DNA of 5,480 nucleotides. Source: an uncultured Collinsella sp. (lineage in GTDB: Bacteria; Actinomycetota; Coriobacteriia; Coriobacteriales; Coriobacteriaceae). Below the pieces are notes generated by a model. The model saw only the letters and a list, made by a program, of their open reading frames with translations, made no database searches and was not told where the DNA came from. Below are positions 1 through 5,040 of this stretch, one piece after another (within the stretch, counting starts at the first letter, position 1; each line of letters opens with the position of its first letter). The DNA is taken from positions 1-5,480 of the forward strand of contig CABRWN010000142.1 of NCBI GenBank assembly GCA_902474645.1. Direction: 5' to 3'. The translations under genes were made by a program, and so were the position numbers.

Positions 1-779
1 GTGTAGGCGAGCCGCAGCTGATGCTCGACAGGGGCACATCCGTCATTTTTGTAATGAGCCGCGTAGTACTGCGCGATGCTGGCGTTCATCTCGCTGCCAT
101 TGCGATGGCGCTCAAACTGGCGTCTGCAGGTCTCGATGATCTTTGCTACCGACTTGGGTGCCGTCGCGGGAACAAGGGCGAGATAGCCCTCAAATAGCTC
201 GTTGATGCTCAGGAGGCACAGCAGGTCGATCAGCGTCCTTATGGCTGCTCCCTCGGCAGAAAAATGCGCGGTCATGCGGTTATATCGGTTGCGGTCGACG
301 ATGGCCGCATGGGGTCTTGGAGTTTTCCGCCCTGTGGTCCCGGGCTTTTGCCGCGCCTGTGTATTGAGCTCGACGTTGCAGCGCTTGAGGCCGTCCAACG
401 GAAGGAACAGTGCGGTGCGCAGGGTGTTCCGCTTGCTTTCGAGTTCATGACGCTCGTCGGGTTCCCATTCGAGCTTGAGTTTCGTGTCGAGCGCCGTAAG
501 CATATGGGCTAGGCAGCCTACGGTAAGAACGTACGAATCGTTGTCGCGTTTTGGGGCATAGGGGTCTGTCAGCTTGCGAATGTCGGGGTCGCCCATGATC
601 TTTGTACAGCGCTTCAGCAGTTGAGGGTGGTCGGCCAAGATCGTCGCGAGCGGTAGCGACGCGTAGTTCTTGATGGTCGCGGCGGCAAAGGCGGCGTCAT
701 ATTCGTTTGCATATGCTCGCTCAATGCGGGCATCCAGAATGCTTTTCTTATCGCCGTCTTCAGCGTGGTGGTTTGTCAT
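1..779 (-). CDS. Hypothetical protein, N-terminal 259 codons (3' end outside window)
   Basis: The minus strand is open from the ATG at 779 to the left edge, giving 259 complete codons with no stop. The protein begins MTNHHAEDGDKKSILDARIE. I do not recognise a domain. It appears soluble and mostly helical, with no signal peptide or clear membrane segment. A basic, proline-containing linker at about residues 143-157 (QARQKPGTTGRKTPRPH) separates two helical halves, and the second half has a leucine-rich stretch at about 182-190. The start at 779 was chosen because GGAG lies five bases upstream. The same frame continues upstream without a stop to an ATG at 935, which would add 52 residues including a His-rich segment but has no visible ribosome binding site. 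The gene is divergent from deoC and its promoter was not identified. That it is a real gene is fairly secure; its function is unknown. Confidence 0.75.
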   Translation of the reverse strand, partial: MTNHHAEDGDKKSILDARIERAYANEYDAAFAAATIKNYASLPLATILADHPQLLKRCTKIMGDPDIRKLTDPYAPKRDNDSYVLTVGCLAHMLTALDTKLKLEWEPDERHELESKRNTLRTALFLPLDGLKRCNVELNTQARQKPGTTGRKTPRPHAAIVDRNRYNRMTAHFSAEGAAIRTLIDLLCLLSINELFEGYLALVPATAPKSVAKIIETCRRQFERHRNGSEMNASIAQYYAAHYKNDGCAPVEHQLRLAY

Positions 780-816
780 AGCTTCTCCAATCGGTTGATG
801 TTCGTGCTGTTTGTTG

Positions 817-870
817 ATGTGTTGGTTGTCGTGAGTGATGTGCTTGCCGTGGGTGATGTGCTGACGTTGG
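817..870 (-). repeat. Degenerate 18-bp tandem repeat, possibly coding for a His-rich segment
   Basis: Two adjacent 18-bp units at 835-852 and 853-870 share GTGATGTGCT and a similar tail (TGCCGTGG versus GACGTTGG). A weaker related copy precedes them at about 817-834. Read on the minus strand in frame with the downstream hypothetical gene, the repeats encode HITHGK and HITHDN within a longer His/Gln-rich stretch. The codons of this stretch are G/C-rich at position three and A-rich at position two, as expected of coding DNA. It could be an N-terminal extension starting at 935, or a C/A-rich untranslated leader. Confidence 0.5.
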
Positions 871-1096
871 GGTGCTATGCGGTTTTCAATGAGCCCGTGA
901 GGCAGTTGCTGCAGGGGCGGGATGGAACGGCCCATGCAAGGCGGAAGGCATCGTGCTCAAAATCGAGACAGCAATGCCCTGGGTGCCTCACATGTGGCAG
1001 TTACCTCATTAAGTTGTCATTGCGTTTGGGGTTGTACTTTGCCGATCTTCTTTCTCTTACACGCTAAAACTCAAACTTCATATGCTCGATCTACTT

Positions 1097-1118
1097 AAAA
1101 CCGCAACGGCGGTCTTTT
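1097..1118. terminator. Small bidirectional terminator-like hairpin
   Basis: ACCGC (1100-1104) pairs with GCGGT (1109-1113) around the loop AACG. AAAA lies before the stem and CTTTT after it, so either strand would give a short GC stem followed by a U-rich tail. No plus-strand gene ends just upstream. On the minus strand it could end a transcript crossing the long inverted repeat at 1217-1334, but no minus-strand gene is evident there either. Confidence 0.45.
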
Positions 1119-1216
1119 ATCAACTTATATGTCGGAACGCGTCTTTGCAAGTACTTTTTTGCGTTTGTTTCAAATGGGGTGGTTTTGCAACCGTCACGCG
1201 CCACGCTATGCGAACG

Positions 1217-1334
1217 TGCCCCTTTTCTGTTGTCGGTCGGATACGATGAGTCGCGTGACGTCGTCAGAGGTCGAATTCGACCGCTAACGACGTTGTGCAG
1301 CTCATCATTTCTGGTCGCAAACAGTAAAGGGGCA
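1217..1334. repeat. 118-bp imperfect inverted repeat (long stem-loop or MITE-like element)
   Basis: Every position i from 1217 to 1275 can be set against position 2551-i with no gaps. Of these 59 pairs I count 44 Watson-Crick, 7 G-T and 8 mismatches. The outer arms are TGCCCCTTTTCTGTT (1217-1231) and AACAGTAAAGGGGCA (1320-1334). Inner paired blocks are 1245-1250 with 1301-1306 and 1258-1264 with 1287-1293. The centre is the perfect 14-bp palindrome GGTCGAATTCGACC (1269-1282). A further short pairing, 1208-1212 with 1341-1345, lies outside an internal loop. As plus-strand RNA it would form a rod-like hairpin; as DNA it resembles a dispersed foldback element. No open frame inside looks real. 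Confidence 0.75.
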
Positions 1335-1348
1335 TGAGGGCGTATTGA

Positions 1349-1357
1349 GGGGGGGGG
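1349..1357 (+). repeat. Homopolymer run of nine G
   Basis: Nine consecutive G residues lie just outside the long inverted repeat and about 180 bp before deoC. Runs of this length are prone to slippage in replication and to sequencing error. It lies outside any credible gene, so an effect would have to be on spacing or transcription. Confidence 0.8.
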
Positions 1358-1398
1358 ATGTCTTGCTGTCGGCATCCGCGTGCGGTGCCATTCGCTGT

Positions 1399-1418
1399 CT
1401 GTAAATATACGTTTACAG
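1399..1418. promoter_or_regulatory. Candidate operator: 7-bp inverted repeat upstream of deoC
   Basis: CTGTAAA and TTTACAG are perfect inverted arms around the 6-bp spacer TATACG, in a locally AT-rich patch 120-139 bp before the deoC start. Half-sites of this kind (TGTAAA/TTTACA) occur in operators of several repressor families, including LacI-type, though the usual LacI spacing is shorter. The bound protein is unknown, and no matching -35/-10 pair was found around it. Confidence 0.35.
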
Positions 1419-1479
1419 CTAATTTCATACCACTTGTCGGAATGCGGACGCTGTCCTTGCATGTCGGGCGTACATTGAA

Positions 1480-1503
1480 CGTGGTTTTTCGCGTGAAACC
1501 ACG
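1480..1503 (+). promoter_or_regulatory. Leader hairpin or operator just before deoC
   Basis: CGTGGTTT (1480-1487) and AAACCACG (1496-1503) are perfect 8-bp inverted arms around an 8-base loop, ending 34 bp before the deoC start codon. No U-run follows, so it is not a simple terminator. It could be an operator or a 5' leader hairpin. Confidence 0.4.
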
Positions 1504-1537
1504 AATCGGTTGTCAGCCCCGAACAAGGAGGCCCAGC

Positions 1538-2212
1538 ATGACGCTTGCCAAACCCATCAATAAATACATCGACTATATCGATGCCCCCGAGGACACGTTT
1601 GAGCAGTATGTCGAGAAGGCGTTAAAGTACAACTTTCGCTGCGTATTTGCGAACCTGCAGGAGTACGAGACGGGCCGCGTCATGCTCGAGGGCTCTGACA
1701 TCATCCTTGCCGGCGCTATCGACTTTCCCCAGGGCACTATGACGCTTGAGGAGAAGCTTGCGAGGTTTGAGGAATACGCTGCGTGTGGCTTTACCGAGAT
1801 TGACTACGTTTTGAATCAGGAGTCGGTCGAGAACCGCGATTTTGATGCCATCGAGCGCGAGATGACTACCATTGCTGATTTTTGTCGCGCGCATGGCATC
1901 ACTGACAAGGTAATCGTCGAGATGTGCAAGCTGGACGGCGACGACGCCGCCAAGCGCCGTGTATGCGAGATCGCGCTGGAGGCCAAGCCGGGATTCCTTA
2001 AGACGTCGACCGGTAGAAGCTTTGGCGGTGCTAAGCTCGAGGACGTGCGGCTGATGCACGAGGTGCTCGGCGATGCCGTGGCAATCAAGGCGGCGGGCGG
2101 TATCCATAATTACGAAGAGGCTTGCGCATTCATCGAGGCCGGCGCCAGCGCGTTGGGTGCCTCGGCGGGCATCGCGATCGTCGACGGCGCACCGACGGAT
2201 GAGCGTCGCTAG
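1538..2212 (+). CDS. deoC: Deoxyribose-phosphate aldolase (DeoC family)
   Basis: The 224-residue protein matches class I DeoC aldolases, cytoplasmic TIM-barrel enzymes that reversibly cleave 2-deoxyribose 5-phosphate to glyceraldehyde 3-phosphate and acetaldehyde in deoxynucleoside breakdown. The Schiff-base lysine is K155 in FLKTSTG, the second catalytic lysine is K184 in IKAAGG, and the aspartate of EIDYV is D89. The C-terminal phosphate-binding motif reads GASAGIAIV (207-215). The start at 1538 is set by AAGGAGG six bases upstream; the open frame extends back to 1358 but without a ribosome site or family similarity. The N-terminal D-x-T motif usual in the family is altered: IDYIDA keeps D12 but has Ile where Thr is expected. 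Length is near the low end of the family range. A related aldolase specificity is therefore possible, though DeoC membership is secure. Confidence 0.9.
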   Translation: MTLAKPINKYIDYIDAPEDTFEQYVEKALKYNFRCVFANLQEYETGRVMLEGSDIILAGAIDFPQGTMTLEEKLARFEEYAACGFTEIDYVLNQESVENRDFDAIEREMTTIADFCRAHGITDKVIVEMCKLDGDDAAKRRVCEIALEAKPGFLKTSTGRSFGGAKLEDVRLMHEVLGDAVAIKAAGGIHNYEEACAFIEAGASALGASAGIAIVDGAPTDERR

Positions 2213-2361
2213 CAGACGTATATGACCTGCGCGATAAAGCTTCACGACTACGCGCCGTTCATGTTCGAGACAATATGACTTTTTGCCCGTTGTAAACGGA
2301 GTCGCGATGGGTGTTCTGTATGATGGCTCAGACAAGGTTGTTCAATGACAGGGAGGCATAT

Positions 2362-3204
2362 ATGGCAATCAAAGCCATCGCGATGGATATCGACGGTACG
2401 CTCACCAACGACCAAAAGGTCATCAGCCCGCGCACGCGCGAAAAGCTGCTCGCGGCGCAGGAGTCGGGCATTAAGCTCATTTTGGCTTCGGGCCGTCCCG
2501 CATGGGGACTACATGCTCTGGCGCAGGAGCTCGACCTTCAAAACCATGACGGTCTGCTAGTCGCTTTCAATGGCGCGCATGTGGTCGACGCTCAGACCGA
2601 TGAGGTTCTTTTTGACCAGGCTATGCCGGCTGACGAGCTGCACCGTCTGATTGATCACCTGCGTAATTTTGACGTGATCCCTATGATTTCGCTCGGTCGC
2701 GATTTGCATGTCGTGGATTCGTATCACTGCATGATCACGCTGCCTGACGGCTCGCAGAAAAACATCGTCAAATACGAGCGCGATGCGTGCGATCTTAAGA
2801 TTCGCGAGGTGGAGAGCCTGCATGAGGTCGCTGATGCTTATCCCGTGGACAAGCTGCTGACGGCGGGCGATCCGGCCTACCTGCAGGCGCATTACGAGGA
2901 GATGTATGCGCCCTTTAAGCAGACGCTTTCGGGCATGTTTACGGCCGACTGGTACTTTGAGTACACGGCGCCCGGTATCGACAAGGCCCGCGCACTCGAG
3001 GGTGCCCTGCCCAAGCTCGGCATCGATGCCAGTGAGGTCGTATCGTTTGGCGACGGCCAGAACGACAAGTCCATGATTGAGTGGGCCGGCACCGGTGTTG
3101 CCATGGGTAACGCCGTTGAAGAGGTTAAGGCTGTAGCCCAGATGGTGACCGCCGATAACAACGAAGATGGCATTGCGGTGGCGCTGGATAAGCTGCTGGG
3201 TTAG
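2362..3204 (+). CDS. Cof-type HAD-IIB family hydrolase (sugar-phosphate phosphatase)
   Basis: The 280-residue protein is a cytoplasmic Mg-dependent phosphatase of the HAD superfamily, Cof/YbiV-like subgroup. Motif I is D9-x-D11-G-T, with D9 the expected nucleophile. Motif II is S43 in LASGR. Motif III is K208 in PGIDKARAL, and motif IV is GDGQND at 230-235. A C2-type cap lies between about residues 85 and 195. Family members hydrolyse sugar phosphates, flavin phosphates or related metabolites, and the substrate here cannot be read from sequence. The start at 2362 follows AGGGAGG by five bases; an upstream in-frame ATG at 2311 adds 17 residues without support. It lies 149 bp after deoC with no terminator between, so co-transcription is possible. 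A -10-like TATGAT at 2319-2324 lacks a good -35. Confidence 0.9.
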   Translation: MAIKAIAMDIDGTLTNDQKVISPRTREKLLAAQESGIKLILASGRPAWGLHALAQELDLQNHDGLLVAFNGAHVVDAQTDEVLFDQAMPADELHRLIDHLRNFDVIPMISLGRDLHVVDSYHCMITLPDGSQKNIVKYERDACDLKIREVESLHEVADAYPVDKLLTAGDPAYLQAHYEEMYAPFKQTLSGMFTADWYFEYTAPGIDKARALEGALPKLGIDASEVVSFGDGQNDKSMIEWAGTGVAMGNAVEEVKAVAQMVTADNNEDGIAVALDKLLG

Positions 3205-3227
3205 AATCGCCGATTAATGCATGGCTC

Positions 3228-3256
3228 GGGCGCCTGCTTGCGGGCGTCCTTTTGTT
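3228..3256 (+). terminator. Intrinsic terminator or attenuator between the two HAD genes
   Basis: GGGCGCC (3228-3234) pairs with GGCGTCC (3243-3249), including one G-U pair, around an 8-base loop, and is followed by TTTTGTT. It starts 23 bp after the stop of the Cof-type gene. Its U-run touches the AGGGAGG ribosome site of the next gene, leaving no room for an independent promoter after the hairpin. Confidence 0.65.
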
Positions 3257-3268
3257 AGGGAGGGTGCC

Positions 3269-3928
3269 GTGTCCGCATTTCCGTTCGACGCCGTTATCTT
3301 TGACATGGACGGCGTCATTGTCGATACCGAGTATTACTACTTGGGCGAGACTGCCGCGTTTGCCAAGGAGCTTGGACTTAATCTGACTCAAGAGGAGTTG
3401 AATGGGCAGGTCGGTACCTCGCATCAGTTCTTCCTGCATATGCTGGTCGATTGGTTTGAGCGCGCCGGTAAGGGACACTTCACTGGCGAGGAGGCGTTGG
3501 CCCGTTGGGACGAGTGGGCGCATAAGCGTCCGCGTGACTATCAGGCTTTGATTAACCCAGGCGCCGTGGATACGATTCGAGAGCTGCCGCGCCGTGGCGT
3601 TCGCGTGGCGCTTGCCAGCTCGTCTCCCATGGTTAGCATCGAGGAAGTGCTCAACGCATGCGGGCTGTCTGATGCCTTTGAGTATGTGGTGAGCGGCGAG
3701 CAGTTTAAGGAGAGCAAACCCGAGCCCGACATCTACCTGCATGCGCTGGACCTGCTGGGGCTGCCCGCGAATCGTTGCTGCTGCGTTGAGGATTCCGTTC
3801 CGGGCATTACCGCGGGTAAGCGAGCCGGCCTGACGGTCATTGCCAAGCGCGAGGAACGCTTTGGCTTTAGCCAGGATGCCGCGGACAAGATTATCGACCA
3901 GCTGCCGGAGCTGCTCACGCTTTCTTAG
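3269..3928 (+). CDS. HAD-IA family phosphatase, beta-phosphoglucomutase-like
   Basis: The 219-residue cytoplasmic protein has the HAD-IA plan. Motif I is FDMDGVIVD with D12 (nucleophile) and D14; a helical C1 cap spans about residues 20-90; motif II is S117 in LASSSP; motif III is K150 in ESKPEPD; motif IV is E174-D175 in VEDS. It resembles beta-phosphoglucomutase-like and 2-deoxyglucose-6-phosphatase-like enzymes. The motifs fit either a phosphatase or a mutase, and substrate is not determinable. The start is the GTG at 3269, which follows AGGGAGG by five bases and puts the first Asp motif at the usual distance from the N-terminus. The frame extends to an ATG at 3221, but that segment is the terminator hairpin. 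It probably depends on read-through from the Cof-type gene 64 bp upstream. Confidence 0.88.
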   Translation: MSAFPFDAVIFDMDGVIVDTEYYYLGETAAFAKELGLNLTQEELNGQVGTSHQFFLHMLVDWFERAGKGHFTGEEALARWDEWAHKRPRDYQALINPGAVDTIRELPRRGVRVALASSSPMVSIEEVLNACGLSDAFEYVVSGEQFKESKPEPDIYLHALDLLGLPANRCCCVEDSVPGITAGKRAGLTVIAKREERFGFSQDAADKIIDQLPELLTLS

Positions 3929-3951
3929 GAGCGCGGTAGTTGCGCGTTTTT
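3929..3951 (+). terminator. Weak intrinsic terminator after the HAD-IA gene
   Basis: Directly after the stop codon, CGCG (3932-3935) pairs with CGCG (3943-3946) around a 7-base loop, extendable by a G-U and an A-U pair, and is followed by five T. The stem is short but placement and U-run fit a terminator. Confidence 0.5.
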
Positions 3952-3979
3952 CGGGTCAGATGAGTAAATACCCGACATT

Positions 3980-4008
3980 TTGGTGCGGCAGCAAGCATAC
4001 TTTATGCT
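3980..4008 (+). promoter_or_regulatory. Candidate gntR promoter overlapped by a palindrome
   Basis: TTGGTG (3980-3985) and TATGCT (4003-4008) are 17 bp apart, as expected for a vegetative promoter of modest quality. The -10 is one arm of the perfect inverted repeat AGCATACTTTATGCT (3994-4008). A protein bound there would block transcription, which would suit autoregulation by the GntR protein. This is inference from position and symmetry. Confidence 0.4.
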
Positions 4009-4011
4009 AAT

Positions 4012-4052
4012 GCGGGCTTAAGGGCTTGTTGAATGCCCTTGAGCCCGCTTTT
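4012..4052 (+). terminator. Strong hairpin with U-run upstream of gntR
   Basis: A 14-bp stem with a single T-G pair joins 4012-4025 to 4035-4048 around a 9-base loop and is followed by TTTT. It has the form of an efficient intrinsic terminator and may back up the weak one at 3929-3951. It ends only 26 bp before the gntR start, and the predicted gntR transcription start (about 4015) would fall in its left arm. It may therefore sit at the 5' end of the gntR message. Confidence 0.7.
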
Positions 4053-4078
4053 GACTTAATTGTGCTGGGAGAGGGTAT

Positions 4079-4822
4079 ATGCCACCGACTGAAGGGCTAA
4101 CTGACGGTAAAGCAGCGATACCGCTGTACCAACAGGTCATTGATATCATTAAAAACGAAATCAACTCCGGCGCCTACAAGGCAGGCGCGCGGATACCCAA
4201 CGAATTCGAATTGGCTGAGAGCTATAAAGTTGGCCGCGTTACCGTGCGACGCGCTATTGAGGAGCTCGTCCAGCAGGGCTATCTAACGAAGCGACAGGGG
4301 AAAGGCACGTTCGTCAATGCCCCCAAGCTCAAGCGCAAGATTCGCCAGAAGGATGACGTCCAGAGTTTTTCGGACGCATGCCGCGTTAACGGAATGGAAC
4401 CGGGGGCGTGTGTCATTTCGAGAAAGATACTGCCGGCGGATTCTACCGAAGCACAGTTCTTTGGTGTTCCCGTTGGAACTGACTTGATTTGCGTCGAGCG
4501 TGTGCGTACTGCCGATGGCGTCCCCGTCATGCTTGAGAACAACATATACGTTTACGAGGACAACGCCTATCTATCAACGGCGCCTCTATCTAACCAATCC
4601 ATTTTTGAGTTCGTGCGCAACCAGACTGGCCGCATGCCCGCGTTTACCGACCCGTGCACGCTCGAGATCGCGTGCGCATCGCCCGAGGTCGCTCGGTTGC
4701 TGGCGGTTCCCGTTGGCGAACCCTTGTTTTATATGGAAGCCTTCTTTTTCGATGAGCAACGGCGGCCGTTTATCATCGGTCGTCAGCGGATCGTTGGGTC
4801 TCGCTACGTTTTTGACATCTAG
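4079..4822 (+). CDS. GntR/HutC-family transcriptional regulator with UTRA domain
   Basis: The 247-residue protein has an N-terminal winged helix-turn-helix at about residues 14-80: PLYQQVIDIIKNEI, IPNEFELAESYKVG, the recognition helix VTVRRAIEEL, and the wing GKGTFV. It continues into a C-terminal UTRA ligand-binding domain (about 98-240) with the family-typical ICVERVRTADGVPVMLE block. HutC-type regulators usually repress nearby transport or catabolic genes and release DNA on binding a small ligand, often a sugar phosphate or amino-acid derivative. The recognition segment has VGR where VSR is common and IPNE where LPSE is common. The start at 4079 follows GGGAG by seven bases and no other start suits the domain. 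The YfcC-type transporter begins 218 bp downstream and is the likely target. The ligand is unknown. Confidence 0.9.
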   Translation: MPPTEGLTDGKAAIPLYQQVIDIIKNEINSGAYKAGARIPNEFELAESYKVGRVTVRRAIEELVQQGYLTKRQGKGTFVNAPKLKRKIRQKDDVQSFSDACRVNGMEPGACVISRKILPADSTEAQFFGVPVGTDLICVERVRTADGVPVMLENNIYVYEDNAYLSTAPLSNQSIFEFVRNQTGRMPAFTDPCTLEIACASPEVARLLAVPVGEPLFYMEAFFFDEQRRPFIIGRQRIVGSRYVFDI

Positions 4823-4832
4823 GACATTGCGA

Positions 4833-4872
4833 ATGGAAACGCCCGGTGGATCATCTCACCGGGCGCTTCCAT
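4833..4872. terminator. Hairpin after gntR, terminator-like but lacking a U-run
   Basis: Sixteen-base arms 4833-4848 and 4857-4872 pair with one A/C mismatch around an 8-base loop, starting 10 bp after the gntR stop. The core is CGCCCGGTG with CACCGGGCG. No T-run follows on the plus strand. If only the nine-base core folds, the next bases are CTTCCAT, a poor U-tract. It probably ends or pauses gntR transcription. Confidence 0.55.
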
Positions 4873-4932
4873 ACCGTTCACGGCGCGAACGCGACCGTTC
4901 AACCGCGTTGCGGCAATCAGTTTGAAATTATC

Positions 4933-4961
4933 TTGATGACGGGAAAAGCTGCTGGTAATCT
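4933..4961 (+). promoter_or_regulatory. Candidate promoter of the YfcC-type transporter
   Basis: TTGATG (4933-4938) and TAATCT (4956-4961) are 17 bp apart, and TGG before the -10 gives an extended -10. Predicted transcription start is near 4968, leaving a leader of about 70 bases. It overlaps the tandem repeat that may be the regulator's site. Confidence 0.4.
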
Positions 4962-4980
4962 ATAGAACGTCATAGAACGT
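4959..4980. promoter_or_regulatory. Candidate GntR-type operator: TCTATAGA palindrome plus 10-bp tandem repeat
   Basis: TCTATAGA (4959-4966) is a perfect palindrome. It overlaps two tandem 10-bp units, TATAGAACGT and CATAGAACGT (4961-4980), differing at one base. HutC/UTRA-type regulators commonly bind short palindromes with TA-rich centres. The position across the -10 and predicted start suits repression by the upstream GntR protein. The assignment is inferred. Confidence 0.4.
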
Positions 4981-4998
4981 TTGCCTTATGCAAGCGTT
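4976..4998 (+). promoter_or_regulatory. Leader hairpin before the transporter gene
   Basis: AACGTTTGC (4976-4984) pairs with GCAAGCGTT (4990-4998), with one U-G pair, around the loop CTTAT. It begins inside the second tandem unit of the candidate operator and lies in the predicted 5' leader, 42 bp before the start codon. No U-run follows, so it is more likely an operator half or a leader structure than a terminator. Confidence 0.35.
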
Positions 4999-5040
4999 GA
5001 AGCGAGATGCGATGCAGTCTCGAGTTCTTTGGAGGTATCT

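Larger units (their letters stand above)
780..1537. other. Gene-poor intergenic region between divergent genes
   Basis: No convincing gene lies here apart from the possible extension of the minus-strand gene to 935. The region holds the His-rich repeat, a terminator-like hairpin (1097-1118), a long inverted repeat (1217-1334), a nine-G run (1349-1357) and two short dyads near deoC (1399-1418, 1480-1503). Open frames at 765-1067 (plus) and 1091-1462 (minus) lack ribosome binding sites and recognisable products. I found no promoter with both a good -35 and a good -10 for either divergent gene. Confidence 0.6.

Noticed and set aside
765..1067. Plus-strand open frame of 100 codons
   Set aside because: It has no ribosome binding site, lies antisense to the N-terminal region of the minus-strand gene and across its His-rich repeat, and gives a Val-rich sequence explained by the reverse complement of that repeat.
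1130..1446. Near-identical 12-mers TGTCGGAACGCG (1130) and TGTCGGAATGCG (1435) flanking the long inverted repeat
   Set aside because: With one mismatch this is near chance expectation for the region, and the copies lie too far and unevenly from the inverted repeat to be a target duplication.
1091..1462. Minus-strand open frame of 123 codons
   Set aside because: It covers the long inverted repeat and the hairpin at 1097-1118, starts without a ribosome site and has a composition unlike a folded protein. It is probably translated repeat.
1622..2335. Long minus-strand open frame of 237 codons
   Set aside because: It is antisense to deoC, whose motifs are unambiguous. Long antisense frames are common in GC-rich coding DNA.
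3125..3742. Minus-strand open frame of 205 codons
   Set aside because: It is antisense to the two HAD phosphatase genes, which carry complete catalytic motifs.
4051..4081. TTGACT followed by TATATG as a gntR promoter
   Set aside because: The spacing is 19 bp and the -10 would overlap the start codon, placing the transcription start inside the gene although a good ribosome site exists upstream.
1405..4556. The 12-mer ATATACGTTTAC occurs both upstream of deoC and inside gntR
   Set aside because: About one shared 12-mer is expected by chance in a window this size, and the second copy is in the middle of a coding region.
4873..4909. Repeated ACCGTTCA (4873 and 4894) and inverted AACGCG/CGCGTT (4888-4893, 4904-4909)
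   Set aside because: They are short, upstream of the predicted promoter and not clearly linked to any site; noted only as a possible distal operator.
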